This document shows, piece by piece, positions 17,287 through 25,625 of a DNA stretch of 64,000 bases. Source of the DNA: Bacillota bacterium (GTDB taxonomy: Bacteria; Bacillota_G; SHA-98; UBA4971). The notes under the pieces were generated by a model. That model saw only the letters and a list, made by a program, of their open reading frames with translations, was not told the origin of the DNA and made no database searches. The stretch's first letter is position 1, and each line of letters begins with the position of its first letter. The translations under genes and the position numbers were made by a program. The stretch lies in contig JAAZEW010000257.1 in the NCBI GenBank assembly GCA_012512055.1, positions 33,886-97,885 on the forward strand, given 5' to 3'.

Positions 17287-18342
17287 CTACTTGTGAGTAA
17301 TCCTACCTGTTTCTTTCAAATAGTCAAAAAAAGTCTCCGCATCAGCAAATACCTTTGTACAATGGAACTTAAGGAATGGACTGACCCGCTCCTTAAACAC
17401 GGCATGCACTTCCTTGTTATTGGTAGAGCCATAGATGATTTCGCAGAGTACACCCGGAGACGTCTTGTCAGTAGGGTAGTAAACAACGACTATGTCGCTC
17501 TGATCAATCAGCATATAATCACGGATGACAGTCTGGTCTTCCACTTTGTCTTGCTCAGAAGCTGTCAGGGTGAAATCCTGACCAAGCTCCGACAGGCAAT
17601 ACTCCTCTTCAGATTCTCTGTCTTCTGCGGTCCCATAGGTCAGCTCAGTATCTTCTACAGCCAGAGGATCAAAGACCTCGAAGTGTTCTCTTAGTTTATC
17701 ACGAAATTCCCTAACCTCTTTCATCTTCTCTATATCATCAATCATCAGGGTTATCGGGAAACTCAGGTAGGCCTTTGTCATGTCAGGTTTAAGCATAAGG
17801 TTGTATATGGTTGTGGCAGGCTGTTCTATTGCTACTACATAGTGGGGTTTTCGCTGGAAAGATGCCATCATCTTTGTAACGAAGATCTCTTCATCGCGCC
17901 ATGTCAGGATATCTTTCAGAGACAGGCGCCCTTTCCATGCAGGGGATTCGTGAAGCCTTTTCGACACGTTCAGTACGCTGTCGATTATTGTGACGTAGAG
18001 ATCCGGCTGGAGCTCGTTTAGGTAATGCACGTCAAACGCGGACATAAGATAATTCTTCCATCGGAAACATCCATGTGTGCTTATGATACAGTGTTCCACC
18101 TTCTCGGTCTCTTTCAGAATCTCTTCAAATACAGCAGCACGTAATGCACGCAGGCTTGAGGGAGAAAGGTCCAGAATCTTCTCAGGGCTTGTAGGGCACT
18201 CAAGTTCTTCCGCCTTCTTAAACATTAGATCTCCAACGTTGTAGAGATGAATCTTTACGCCCAGACGTTCAGCTTCACTCACTACTCGTTTGAGGTAGTC
18301 GAGCTTCCCGGAACCGCTTGTGCCGGTACAGATGACTTTCAT
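17287..18342 (-). CDS. P-loop (adenylate-kinase-like) protein fused to a deoxyribosyltransferase-like domain
   Basis: The 351 residues start at an ATG behind GAGGAGGGG. Residues 7-13, GTSGSGK, form a Walker A loop, and the first ~185 residues look like a small-molecule or nucleotide kinase (IISTHGCFRWKNYLMSAF, VTIIDSVLNVSKRL). From about 195 the chain changes to a nucleoside 2-deoxyribosyltransferase-like fold: AYLSFPITLMID, FEVFDPLAVED, then IRDYMLIDQSDIVVVYYPTD and SPGVLCEIIYGSTNNKEVHA. Similar two-part proteins are known mainly as uncharacterised AAA/adenylate kinase homologues in archaea and bacteria. The function is unknown; nucleotide salvage or signalling is a guess. Confidence 0.7.
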   Translation of the reverse strand: MKVICTGTSGSGKLDYLKRVVSEAERLGVKIHLYNVGDLMFKKAEELECPTSPEKILDLSPSSLRALRAAVFEEILKETEKVEHCIISTHGCFRWKNYLMSAFDVHYLNELQPDLYVTIIDSVLNVSKRLHESPAWKGRLSLKDILTWRDEEIFVTKMMASFQRKPHYVVAIEQPATTIYNLMLKPDMTKAYLSFPITLMIDDIEKMKEVREFRDKLREHFEVFDPLAVEDTELTYGTAEDRESEEEYCLSELGQDFTLTASEQDKVEDQTVIRDYMLIDQSDIVVVYYPTDKTSPGVLCEIIYGSTNNKEVHAVFKERVSPFLKFHCTKVFADAETFFDYLKETGRITHK

Positions 18343-18366
18343 AGATTACCCCTCCTCACGAAGGCA

Positions 18367-19239
18367 TCACTCAGAGGCCTTTCCGCCACCTGCAAGCTTA
18401 TGCATAATTGCGGCTGTAAGCTTGATCCCATCGACAAAATCGGCGGTATTGATGTTCTCATTGGAATCTGCCGCACGCGAGTCATTATTGGCGATACTTA
18501 GGCCTACCGGAGGTATACCCAGTTGCGATACTATCCGGATCACCGGATTTATGTTGCGAGAGCCGAGTGACACTAAAGGATCACGTTGATAGAACTCTGT
18601 TACCGCATCACATACAAGACTTGCTATTTGAGACTCCGAATCGCTGTTAGCAGGGCGTGTGTGATTCGCAAATGTCAACTCAAGCCTGCCCTCATCATCT
18701 CGACTGCCTGTCGCATAAATGCATGCATCTGCGTGAAATATCTCCTGACGCCGGGAAGCTACCCACACCAGGGCCGGGCTGCCGATCCGGGCTTCTCCCT
18801 CCACAATGAACTTGACTGTCAAAGGAAGCGCCTCTCTGACCTTAATGAATGCCTCAACTGCTTTCACTCTCGCTACAAGATCGCCCTTGCCATCCGCTGC
18901 GCCTCTCGCATAGATTTTGCCTGCATCGATAGTAGCGCTAAACGGCAGATAATCCCATTCGCTAAGAGGCCCGGGAGGCCTGACATCGTAGTGGTTATAG
19001 AATACGATAGTCTTGCCGGTTTCACCTGAGATCTTAGCGTACAGAATGGGGGCTCCGCCTTGATAGGGTTGGATAATTTCTACATGTCGGGAAATACCTT
19101 CCAGCAGACCTTTGACTATAGCAACTGTCTCCATAATACCATCAGGATCAGTGGATATCGATGGCTGCCTGAGCAATTCCTGTAGTTCCTTAACATATAT
19201 CGCACCGGACTTGTCTATAAAGTCGAATACTTTCTCCAT
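18367..19239 (-). CDS. M20-family peptidase homologue, probably inactive and lidless
   Basis: The N-terminal part matches M20 dipeptidases and deacylases: VFYNHYDVRPPG gives the metal ligands His83 and Asp85, and IYARGAADGKGD the bridging Asp116. But the catalytic pair expected in EGEEEIGS reads EGEARIGS, so the base and a metal ligand are replaced by Ala150-Arg151. The late His of the AHSPNENI motif is also absent (AADSNENINTADFVDGI). At 290 residues it is ~150 shorter than usual; the dimerisation lid domain is missing. It keeps an intact frame with unbroken M20 flanks, so a non-catalytic or binding role is more likely than decay. It is next to another protein that has lost catalytic residues (19273-21060). 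Confidence 0.75.
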   Translation of the reverse strand: MEKVFDFIDKSGAIYVKELQELLRQPSISTDPDGIMETVAIVKGLLEGISRHVEIIQPYQGGAPILYAKISGETGKTIVFYNHYDVRPPGPLSEWDYLPFSATIDAGKIYARGAADGKGDLVARVKAVEAFIKVREALPLTVKFIVEGEARIGSPALVWVASRRQEIFHADACIYATGSRDDEGRLELTFANHTRPANSDSESQIASLVCDAVTEFYQRDPLVSLGSRNINPVIRIVSQLGIPPVGLSIANNDSRAADSNENINTADFVDGIKLTAAIMHKLAGGGKASE

Positions 19240-19272
19240 CTACATCGTCTCATCGCCTCTCCACCGCGAGTG

Positions 19273-21060
19273 TCATAGTCTCCTTGGGCGTGATGACCCT
19301 GCCCTGGACAAGAAGACCAATACTCCCTCTGACAGGCCGGCCAATATCGGTGATAGTATTCCCGCTACCATCAGTTGAATGAGATACATAAAACACCTGA
19401 AACCCTTATGAATGTCAGGAAGATAGAAGACATAGGCAGAACCTTCGGTTACAATAAAGACGGCAATATGAGCAACAAGGGCAAGGGCTATGAAGCAGAA
19501 TCCTGTCAGGCCTGCCAAGAACCCTTGTCTGTTCTTGCCCTGTTCTTTTCTTCCTGAGGCCGCCCATCCGATGATAACTGCAGTCAATGTCATACACGCC
19601 ACTGAATCCATTATCCGACTGTGATAGAAGTGTGTGAACTCGGACAGCTTCAAGATAGCACTTGGTGAAAGGACGGCGCCTTTGACAAACATCAGCCCAT
19701 AGTAGGCAGTGAAATAGCAAAATACTCCAATTGCAGCAGAGGAGACACTTCTCATGTCACCCTGTAAAAGCATTGTCGCGATGATTATGAGTAACCCGGC
19801 CGTAGCTGCAAGAATCGGAACTGATATCATTCTCGAAGCCTTCACCAAGCCGGATCTGGCTTTCTGCAGAGCAGAGGTGATTTCTCTGTCAATGTCGAGT
19901 GCGGCCTCAAATGCGTCCTGATAATGTCCGTCGTTGTGAAGGAGAAATGCGTCGAGCACAGGCCAATCTTCATTAGTTTGCCGGTTTAAGGTATTCATGT
20001 ACTCAGCGGCAAACTTAGCTCTGGCAGCAGTTTGTCTAATAGCTACCTCCGAAAGAGTATGATGAGCCAGGTCCAGCATACTGAGAATGGCTTCACCTTG
20101 CGAGTGGGTAGGCACGGGACAGCCTAATAGGCTTGCGCATGTAGGAGCAACGTCCACCGGGCGCCCTGAAACCCACTGAATCTCTTCGGAGGAGTCTTCC
20201 GGTGTCACAATTCCCGCTCCTGTAGCCACTAAAAACGCATCCCCGGTATTCTTGGAAGACTCGACCGGGGTATCTTGCGTCAAATGCGAGCCGCCCGATA
20301 CAAAAACCACTGTGGCGGAACTGAGATCGATTGCTTCCAAGATATCGTTTAGTCTCATGTCGATACTCGCAACGGCTTCTTCCCGTGTAATCCGTTGTTG
20401 CGCAAAGTTCGTAGGAGAATTCGTAAGATCTCTTTCAGAAAGGAAACTCACAAGCACAAGCTGGGATTTCCCTTCGGTAATCTCAGTGATGGCGTCTTTT
20501 AGGATAATATTGTTTATGTCAGTATTTGATACCTTGTCACCGGGCCCTCGGTAAATACCCTGTGTCACCAAATGTCCGAACAGCGGCTCCCATCTGCTGT
20601 CTCCTAAAATCGCTGTATTAAGGCCGGCTCTGCGAGCTGATGACCAGAGGCTGCCAATCATGACTCTGTCGCTAAACCAGTTAGTGACGACTCCGGATAT
20701 CTCAGGGAGCGCTCCTGTCATTAGGACAGTGGAGGCAGGTATGGGAGCAAGCCCTCGGCTCCCCCGGAGAGCCACTGCAACCCCGCGCCCGGCAACGTCT
20801 TTTACTGCAAGCATGGCTTCAAAGTCCCGGGATTGAAGCCCATCGACAATAACAAGGACCAGACGCTGGGTAACCGGCTGAGACCCAGGGCCCGGCTGTA
20901 TCTGAAAGGTATAAGGACTTCTGTACAGAAGAACACTTCGGACACCGGAGTCCAGAAGACACCATGAGCCGAAACCAAAAAGAACCAGGATAACAGAAAG
21001 GATGGCAACAAGGACTCTCTTGTTAGTTGACAGGCTGTCTAATTTCAGTTGCACTCTCAT
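19273..21060 (-). CDS. Polytopic membrane protein with degenerate alkaline-phosphatase-fold domain
   Basis: The 595 residues have a signal-anchor helix (about 15-36), an extracytoplasmic phosphodiesterase/alkaline-phosphatase-like domain (about 65-350) and about five membrane helices at the C-terminus. LVLVIVDGLQ gives Asp73, and PIPASTVLMTGALPEISGVV resembles the nucleophile loop of nucleotide pyrophosphatases (Thr111). The usual SDHG metal motif reads SGGS (255-258) and the D-x-x-x-H ligand pair is not found, so hydrolysis is doubtful. The layout resembles ethanolamine-phosphate transferases of the PIG-O/MCD4 kind. A Spo0A-box-like TGTCGAA lies 13 bp upstream. The function is unknown. Confidence 0.65.
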   Translation of the reverse strand: MRVQLKLDSLSTNKRVLVAILSVILVLFGFGSWCLLDSGVRSVLLYRSPYTFQIQPGPGSQPVTQRLVLVIVDGLQSRDFEAMLAVKDVAGRGVAVALRGSRGLAPIPASTVLMTGALPEISGVVTNWFSDRVMIGSLWSSARRAGLNTAILGDSRWEPLFGHLVTQGIYRGPGDKVSNTDINNIILKDAITEITEGKSQLVLVSFLSERDLTNSPTNFAQQRITREEAVASIDMRLNDILEAIDLSSATVVFVSGGSHLTQDTPVESSKNTGDAFLVATGAGIVTPEDSSEEIQWVSGRPVDVAPTCASLLGCPVPTHSQGEAILSMLDLAHHTLSEVAIRQTAARAKFAAEYMNTLNRQTNEDWPVLDAFLLHNDGHYQDAFEAALDIDREITSALQKARSGLVKASRMISVPILAATAGLLIIIATMLLQGDMRSVSSAAIGVFCYFTAYYGLMFVKGAVLSPSAILKLSEFTHFYHSRIMDSVACMTLTAVIIGWAASGRKEQGKNRQGFLAGLTGFCFIALALVAHIAVFIVTEGSAYVFYLPDIHKGFRCFMYLIQLMVAGILSPILAGLSEGVLVFLSRAGSSRPRRL

Positions 21061-21119
21061 TACTCATTGAATTTCGACAAATGCCTGACATTTCCTTCAA
21101 CATGAAGAAGCGGAGCGGA

Positions 21120-21965
21120 TCAGACCGGTGAGATTTCCAGCCACCTCTTAGTAAGATCAAGGGCGATGTGATCAGGTATAGCCAGGCTGCCCAGGCCGTA
21201 TGGTTCGTCAGGGGTTGTTTTGTGAAAGTCGCTTCCTCCGGTCACAATGAGGCCACGGCTTTCGGCGAACTTCAACCACTTCCCGGTTGTCTCTTTACTG
21301 TGGGTCGGATGATACGCTTCAATACCTTCCAACCCGACGTTGATCAGGCTTTCTATGACGCTAAGGCGAATTCCGGTCCCGGGGTGGGCCAACACAGGGA
21401 CTCCCGAGCAGTCTCTTACGAATCTCACAGCATCCTCAGGAGAGAGGCCCCCATGTTCTACGTAAGCGAGGCCGTTTTTGCCAAGGTATCTTTGGAAATC
21501 TCCGCGCCTCTTGTCCGGTTGTGCAAAGCCAAGGTTGACCATGGCTTTGAATATGTGGCTCCTTCCGGTGAATCCTTCCTGCCCCAGGCCGAGAACGTAT
21601 TCCAAGGGTATATCCATCCCCAGAGTCCTGAGGCGATCAAGTATTTGCGAGCACCTTTCCCGACGCCTGAATTTGAGCATGTCCAGGACTTCATGGAGTC
21701 TGGCGGAAGCCATGTCAATATAGAAGCCCAGGATATGGATTTCAGCATCTTCTATGTCTGTAGAAAGCTCGACTCCGGGTATGACAAATACCCCTAGCTC
21801 TTCCCCTGCTACGAGAGCTGATGGGACACCTCGGACACTGTCGTGATCCGTCAATGCCATGGCTGTGAGCCCTCTCGCCCTTGCCATAAAGACGAGTCCT
21901 CTCGGAGAGTGCACGCCGTCGGATACGTTTGAATGAACGTGTAGATCTACTGCCAAAGCCTTCAC
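21120..21965 (-). CDS. PHP-domain phosphoesterase (YciV/RNase AM-like)
   Basis: The 281 residues carry the PHP metal ligands DLHVHSNVSDG at the start, then LTDHDSV, GVELST, LAHPG and GSDFH. This is the pattern of the TrpH/YciV family, whose E. coli member is a 5'-3' exonuclease (RNase AM) that also hydrolyses 3',5'-nucleotide bisphosphate. Length and motif order fit. The start is a GTG at 21965. A strong two-way terminator separates it from hup. The substrate in this organism is inferred only. Confidence 0.85.
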   Translation of the reverse strand: MKALAVDLHVHSNVSDGVHSPRGLVFMARARGLTAMALTDHDSVRGVPSALVAGEELGVFVIPGVELSTDIEDAEIHILGFYIDMASARLHEVLDMLKFRRRERCSQILDRLRTLGMDIPLEYVLGLGQEGFTGRSHIFKAMVNLGFAQPDKRRGDFQRYLGKNGLAYVEHGGLSPEDAVRFVRDCSGVPVLAHPGTGIRLSVIESLINVGLEGIEAYHPTHSKETTGKWLKFAESRGLIVTGGSDFHKTTPDEPYGLGSLAIPDHIALDLTKRWLEISPV

Positions 21966-22014
21966 CCTTTTTCCAGGATTCTACCTTCCCTGCCTGAATC
22001 GCAAAAATTCGAGT

Positions 22015-22053
22015 AAAACAGGTGGGTTGTCGTTATGGCAACCCACCTGTTTT
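22015..22053. terminator. Bidirectional rho-independent terminator downstream of hup
   Basis: AAAACAGGTGGGTTG pairs perfectly with CAACCCACCTGTTTT around a 9-base loop, giving A-rich and T-rich tails on both strands. It ends the hup transcript on the minus strand and isolates the PHP gene, which starts 50 bp further on. Confidence 0.9.
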
Positions 22054-22080
22054 CATCCGGGAAATGTGAATCGCCGTCCA

Positions 22081-22359
22081 TCAGTCACCGGCGACTTTTT
22101 CTTTCAATGCCTTGCCTGCTTTAAATGCCGGAACTCTACATGCAGGAATCAAGATTTCCTTTCTTGTCCTGGGGTTTCTTCCGACGCGCTCGGCACGCTC
22201 ACGCACTTCAAAACTGCCGAAACCGGTTAATTGGACCCTTTCGCCTGATGCCAGAGCATCTCCTATAGCATCAAGTGCTGTACCTATGATCATGTCCACA
22301 TCCTTCTTTTTTGCGCCTGTCCTCAGAGCAACGTTATTTACCAGATCTGTCTTGTTCAA
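22081..22359 (-). CDS. hup: HU-type nucleoid DNA-binding protein
   Basis: I choose the TTG at 22359: AAGGAGG lies seven bases upstream and the protein then reads MNKTDLVNNVALRTGAK, the usual HU start, with 92 residues. The ATG two codons earlier is too close to the ribosome site. TGFGSFEVRERAERVGRNP and the arm region RTRKEILIPACRVPAFKAG are the HU signature. It bends and packs DNA as a homodimer. It has its own terminator at 22015-22053. Confidence 0.96.
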   Translation of the reverse strand: MNKTDLVNNVALRTGAKKKDVDMIIGTALDAIGDALASGERVQLTGFGSFEVRERAERVGRNPRTRKEILIPACRVPAFKAGKALKEKVAGD

Positions 22360-22517
22360 GTTCATTCCTCCTTACAGAACACTTGCTTGGATTACGTCGG
22401 TTCTGCCTAGTCCCTATGCCATTTGCTATTCGCTGTTGCCATACTTTTCCCTTCATATTCCGACTGAAAATGTTAAGAGACTGCGGTATTTCTACACGAT
22501 TTCTCAGATAGAGGACG

Positions 22518-23285
22518 CTATCGGTCAGGAACTGGAAAGGATAACTCAATAACATCACCGGATCTGCCGGGTGAACCGATGTGGACACCATTATATGTGA
22601 CAATAACCCCCCCTGCATTACCCAGCCTTATTATGATCTCATCATTAGCTGTCCAGGTGTTCGTTTCACCTGGCAGCATCGTCTTTTCGAAGACTCTATG
22701 TCCGTCGGCTATGACTTTCACCCAGCAGCGCTCACTAATCACTGCAGTAAGTTCATGGATGTCCCGGAAATCGCGGGATTCCTCCATGACTTCTATGTCT
22801 TCTTCCTGCTCGATGATGTAATCAGGTGTTTCCAAAATGACCCCTGAATTCTCTTGGTGAAGCGAAATATCCAGGGTATCTACGGTATTGGCATCCGGCC
22901 TCTTCTGTGGTTTCCATAGGACCGGTACGACAACAGCGATTACAACGATTATTACGCCTATGGCAACAAGCGGGTTCACTCCGCCCGGCATATGCCTTTC
23001 CTCTGTATCCGCTTTTGCCCGCTCTGAGACTTCTGCATTCTCAATCTCAGAGCTATTATCTCGGCGGTCATATAGAGAGACCAGTTCATCCCCATCTAAG
23101 CCTGTCACCTTCGCGACATTTTTTAGGAAGCCTCTTGCGTACACGTCTCCGGGTAATTCATAAAACCTGTCTTCCTCCATGGCAATGAGATATGCTATGC
23201 GTATCTTGGTAGCATCATGTACGTCCTCTATAGACAAGCCCAAAGCCTCACGGGCCTTTCTCAGGCGGTCTCCCAGGGTTTCCAT
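22518..23285 (-). CDS. rodZ: RodZ-like helix-turn-helix membrane protein
   Basis: The 255 residues have an N-terminal Cro/C1-type helix-turn-helix (LGDRLRKAREALGLSIEDVH, then YARGFLKNVAKVTGLD), a membrane helix near residues 107-125 and a C-terminal DUF4115 beta domain (CWVKVIADGHRVFEKTMLPG). This is the RodZ build, in which the helix-turn-helix binds MreB and supports rod shape. In Bacillus the equivalent YmfM is also just downstream of the spoIIIE region. Start ATG with GGAGG/GAGG upstream. Confidence 0.9.
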   Translation of the reverse strand: METLGDRLRKAREALGLSIEDVHDATKIRIAYLIAMEEDRFYELPGDVYARGFLKNVAKVTGLDGDELVSLYDRRDNSSEIENAEVSERAKADTEERHMPGGVNPLVAIGVIIVVIAVVVPVLWKPQKRPDANTVDTLDISLHQENSGVILETPDYIIEQEEDIEVMEESRDFRDIHELTAVISERCWVKVIADGHRVFEKTMLPGETNTWTANDEIIIRLGNAGGVIVTYNGVHIGSPGRSGDVIELSFPVPDR

Positions 23286-23325
23286 GGTTTCCTCAACCTC
23301 CGGAAATAGTCAACCTTAATCACTC

Positions 23326-25512
23326 TTACATCTTCCCTTGAGATGCCTCCCATCTCTCCAAAGACATAAGCACTCTCCTAGGTTTACTGCCTTCATACGG
23401 GCCCACTATTCCCAGGGACTCCATGGAGTCAATAATCCGTGCTGCTCTTGTATAACCTATTCTGAATCTCCGTTGCAGTTTTGAAATAGACGCTTCCTGT
23501 GTTTCGAGAATCAGTCTGACTGCATCTTCGAAGAGCTGGTCTTCTTGGCCAATGTTTTCGCCGTCAGTCGTCTCACGTACTATGCTTTCAGCAACATAAG
23601 TAGGTTTGGCTTGCGCCCTGACAAAGCCGACAATTGATTCAATTTCAGAGTCAGAGACGAACGCGCCCTGAGCCCTAATGGGTTTTGGGGCACCTACAGG
23701 GAAAAACAACATATCTCCCCTGCCCAGAAGTCTTTCCGCTCCCCCCATGTCCAGAATGACCCTGGAATCGACCTGCGAAGGCACGGCGAAGGCTATCCGG
23801 GAAGGGATGTTCATTTTAATAATGCCCGTGATAACATCTGCTGAAGGCCTCTGAGTAGCTACCACCAGGTGAATACCGGCTGCTCTTGCCATGAAGGCTA
23901 ACTGGGAGACTACGTCTTCAACGTCTTTTTGAGCGACTAACATTAGGTCACCGAGTTCATCTATTATGACTACTATGTAAGGCAGCGGGGTTGCATTTTC
24001 AGAAGGAAGCTTACCTGATGTGCAAAGGGAGTTATATCTATCGATATGCCTCACCCCGGTTTCCTCCAGCAATTTATAGCGGTTATCCATTTCCTCAGCA
24101 ACCCACCGCAAGTACCCTCCTGCTTCTTTCGTGTCAGTCACAACCGGAGCGAGCAGGTGCGGAACGCCGTCATAGACGCTTAGTTCAACGCGTTTCGGAT
24201 CAATCATAAGGAACTTGACCTCAAGAGGTGTGGCTTTAAAAAGCAGACTTGCGATGATCGCATTGAGACAAACGCTTTTGCCTGAACCGGTGGCTCCGGC
24301 CACCAATAGATGAAGCATATCAGAAAGGTCAGCGACTACGGGTTTTCCCGCGATATCCATACCGAGAGCTATTGTCAGCTTATTGCGGTTGGATTGAAAC
24401 TTCGAAGATTGGACTACCTCTCTGAGAAGCACCATAGAGACTTCGGGATTCGGCACTTCGATGCCTATGGCGGACTTCCCGGGGATCGGAGCTTCCAAGC
24501 GAATGCCTGTAGATGCCAGAGCGAGGGCAATATCATCCGTAAGGCTCAGTATCTTGCTCACCTTTATTCCGGGTGCAGGCGAAAGCTCATATCGAGTTAC
24601 CACAGGCCCCATGTCAACCTGTGTAACCTTGCCTTTTACGCCGAAGCTCGCCAGGGTGTCTTGCAGCAATTTGGAGTGATCAGGCACTTCACTTTTTCTG
24701 GACTTTCCGGACCTTGCAGGGTAGCCTAACAGCGTTATCGGAGGAAGGACATAGCCGTCGTGGGATCGGACAGGCAGTTCCTTCTTTCCCGGAACGAACA
24801 CCGCCTCCTCCGGCTGTTCCGACATGGCAGGTTTAGACTGTCGCCTCTTGCCGGTTCTTACCTTCTTTGCGGGTTTCTCAATATCGCCTACGAATTGTCC
24901 GGGCTCGTGATCTATTTCAAAGAAAGGCAAAAGGACCTTCTTTGCTACAATACGCAGGATTTCAAGGGGTTTGATGAGAAGGCCTGCAGCAAGCTGAAGC
25001 CCTAGGAACAGGATACGCACGGACTCCCTGACGAGGGTAGGGATGGACATTTCCAATAGAAGGCTTAAGCCGGCAACAATAACAAACCAGAGCACTATTC
25101 CTGCCCCGACGGAACCACATGCCCACCGGAGTCCGTCAAACATCCAAGCTCCGAACGCGCCTGACCTGGCTATCCCCAGTGTTGACAAGACAATGAATAT
25201 GCAACCTAAGAGGCGAGGCAGGATAACTTGGGAGTCATGTCCCAGGACAAGTTCGATGCCCCCGTATATCACTATGATCGGGAGTAAAAATGCCCACTTG
25301 CCGGCGGCAAGCCTCAGACTGTACGCCACCTGCATACCTGCAGCCCCTGCTGCTCCCACCGGCCCATGCAACTCCATATAGAGGGAAACCAGCGCAAGGA
25401 TACCCAGGGTAATAGTGACAACGCCGAGAATCCCCGGATAACGAAATTTCTCATTGGTTGTCTTTGCATGCTTCCTTGCACGCTTATTATCGTCCAATGT
25501 AACCCTGGCCAT
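23326..25512 (-). CDS. ftsK: FtsK/SpoIIIE DNA translocase
   Basis: The ATG at 25512 follows GGGAGG by six bases and gives 728 residues. Four or so membrane helices fill the N-terminal ~170 residues. The motor has Walker A GATGSGKS and Walker B IVVIIDELGDLM, with FMARAAGIHLVVATQRPS downstream. The end is a winged-helix gamma domain (EASISKLQRRFRIGYTRAARII) that reads DNA polarity. It pumps chromosome through the division or sporulation septum. Position after tepA-ylzJ matches spoIIIE of Bacillus, with the NptA-UppP-NptA genes inserted between. Confidence 0.96.
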   Translation of the reverse strand: MARVTLDDNKRARKHAKTTNEKFRYPGILGVVTITLGILALVSLYMELHGPVGAAGAAGMQVAYSLRLAAGKWAFLLPIIVIYGGIELVLGHDSQVILPRLLGCIFIVLSTLGIARSGAFGAWMFDGLRWACGSVGAGIVLWFVIVAGLSLLLEMSIPTLVRESVRILFLGLQLAAGLLIKPLEILRIVAKKVLLPFFEIDHEPGQFVGDIEKPAKKVRTGKRRQSKPAMSEQPEEAVFVPGKKELPVRSHDGYVLPPITLLGYPARSGKSRKSEVPDHSKLLQDTLASFGVKGKVTQVDMGPVVTRYELSPAPGIKVSKILSLTDDIALALASTGIRLEAPIPGKSAIGIEVPNPEVSMVLLREVVQSSKFQSNRNKLTIALGMDIAGKPVVADLSDMLHLLVAGATGSGKSVCLNAIIASLLFKATPLEVKFLMIDPKRVELSVYDGVPHLLAPVVTDTKEAGGYLRWVAEEMDNRYKLLEETGVRHIDRYNSLCTSGKLPSENATPLPYIVVIIDELGDLMLVAQKDVEDVVSQLAFMARAAGIHLVVATQRPSADVITGIIKMNIPSRIAFAVPSQVDSRVILDMGGAERLLGRGDMLFFPVGAPKPIRAQGAFVSDSEIESIVGFVRAQAKPTYVAESIVRETTDGENIGQEDQLFEDAVRLILETQEASISKLQRRFRIGYTRAARIIDSMESLGIVGPYEGSKPRRVLMSLERWEASQGKM

Positions 25513-25625
25513 AGGCATCCTCCCTTACCTCTATAGCAGGTTCTACGTGTTCCGCGTAAACTCCTTCATATCAGCGCCCGGGAGAGCGTAGTCTACGCCG
25601 CAACTGCAAAGAGATATCGAATGAG

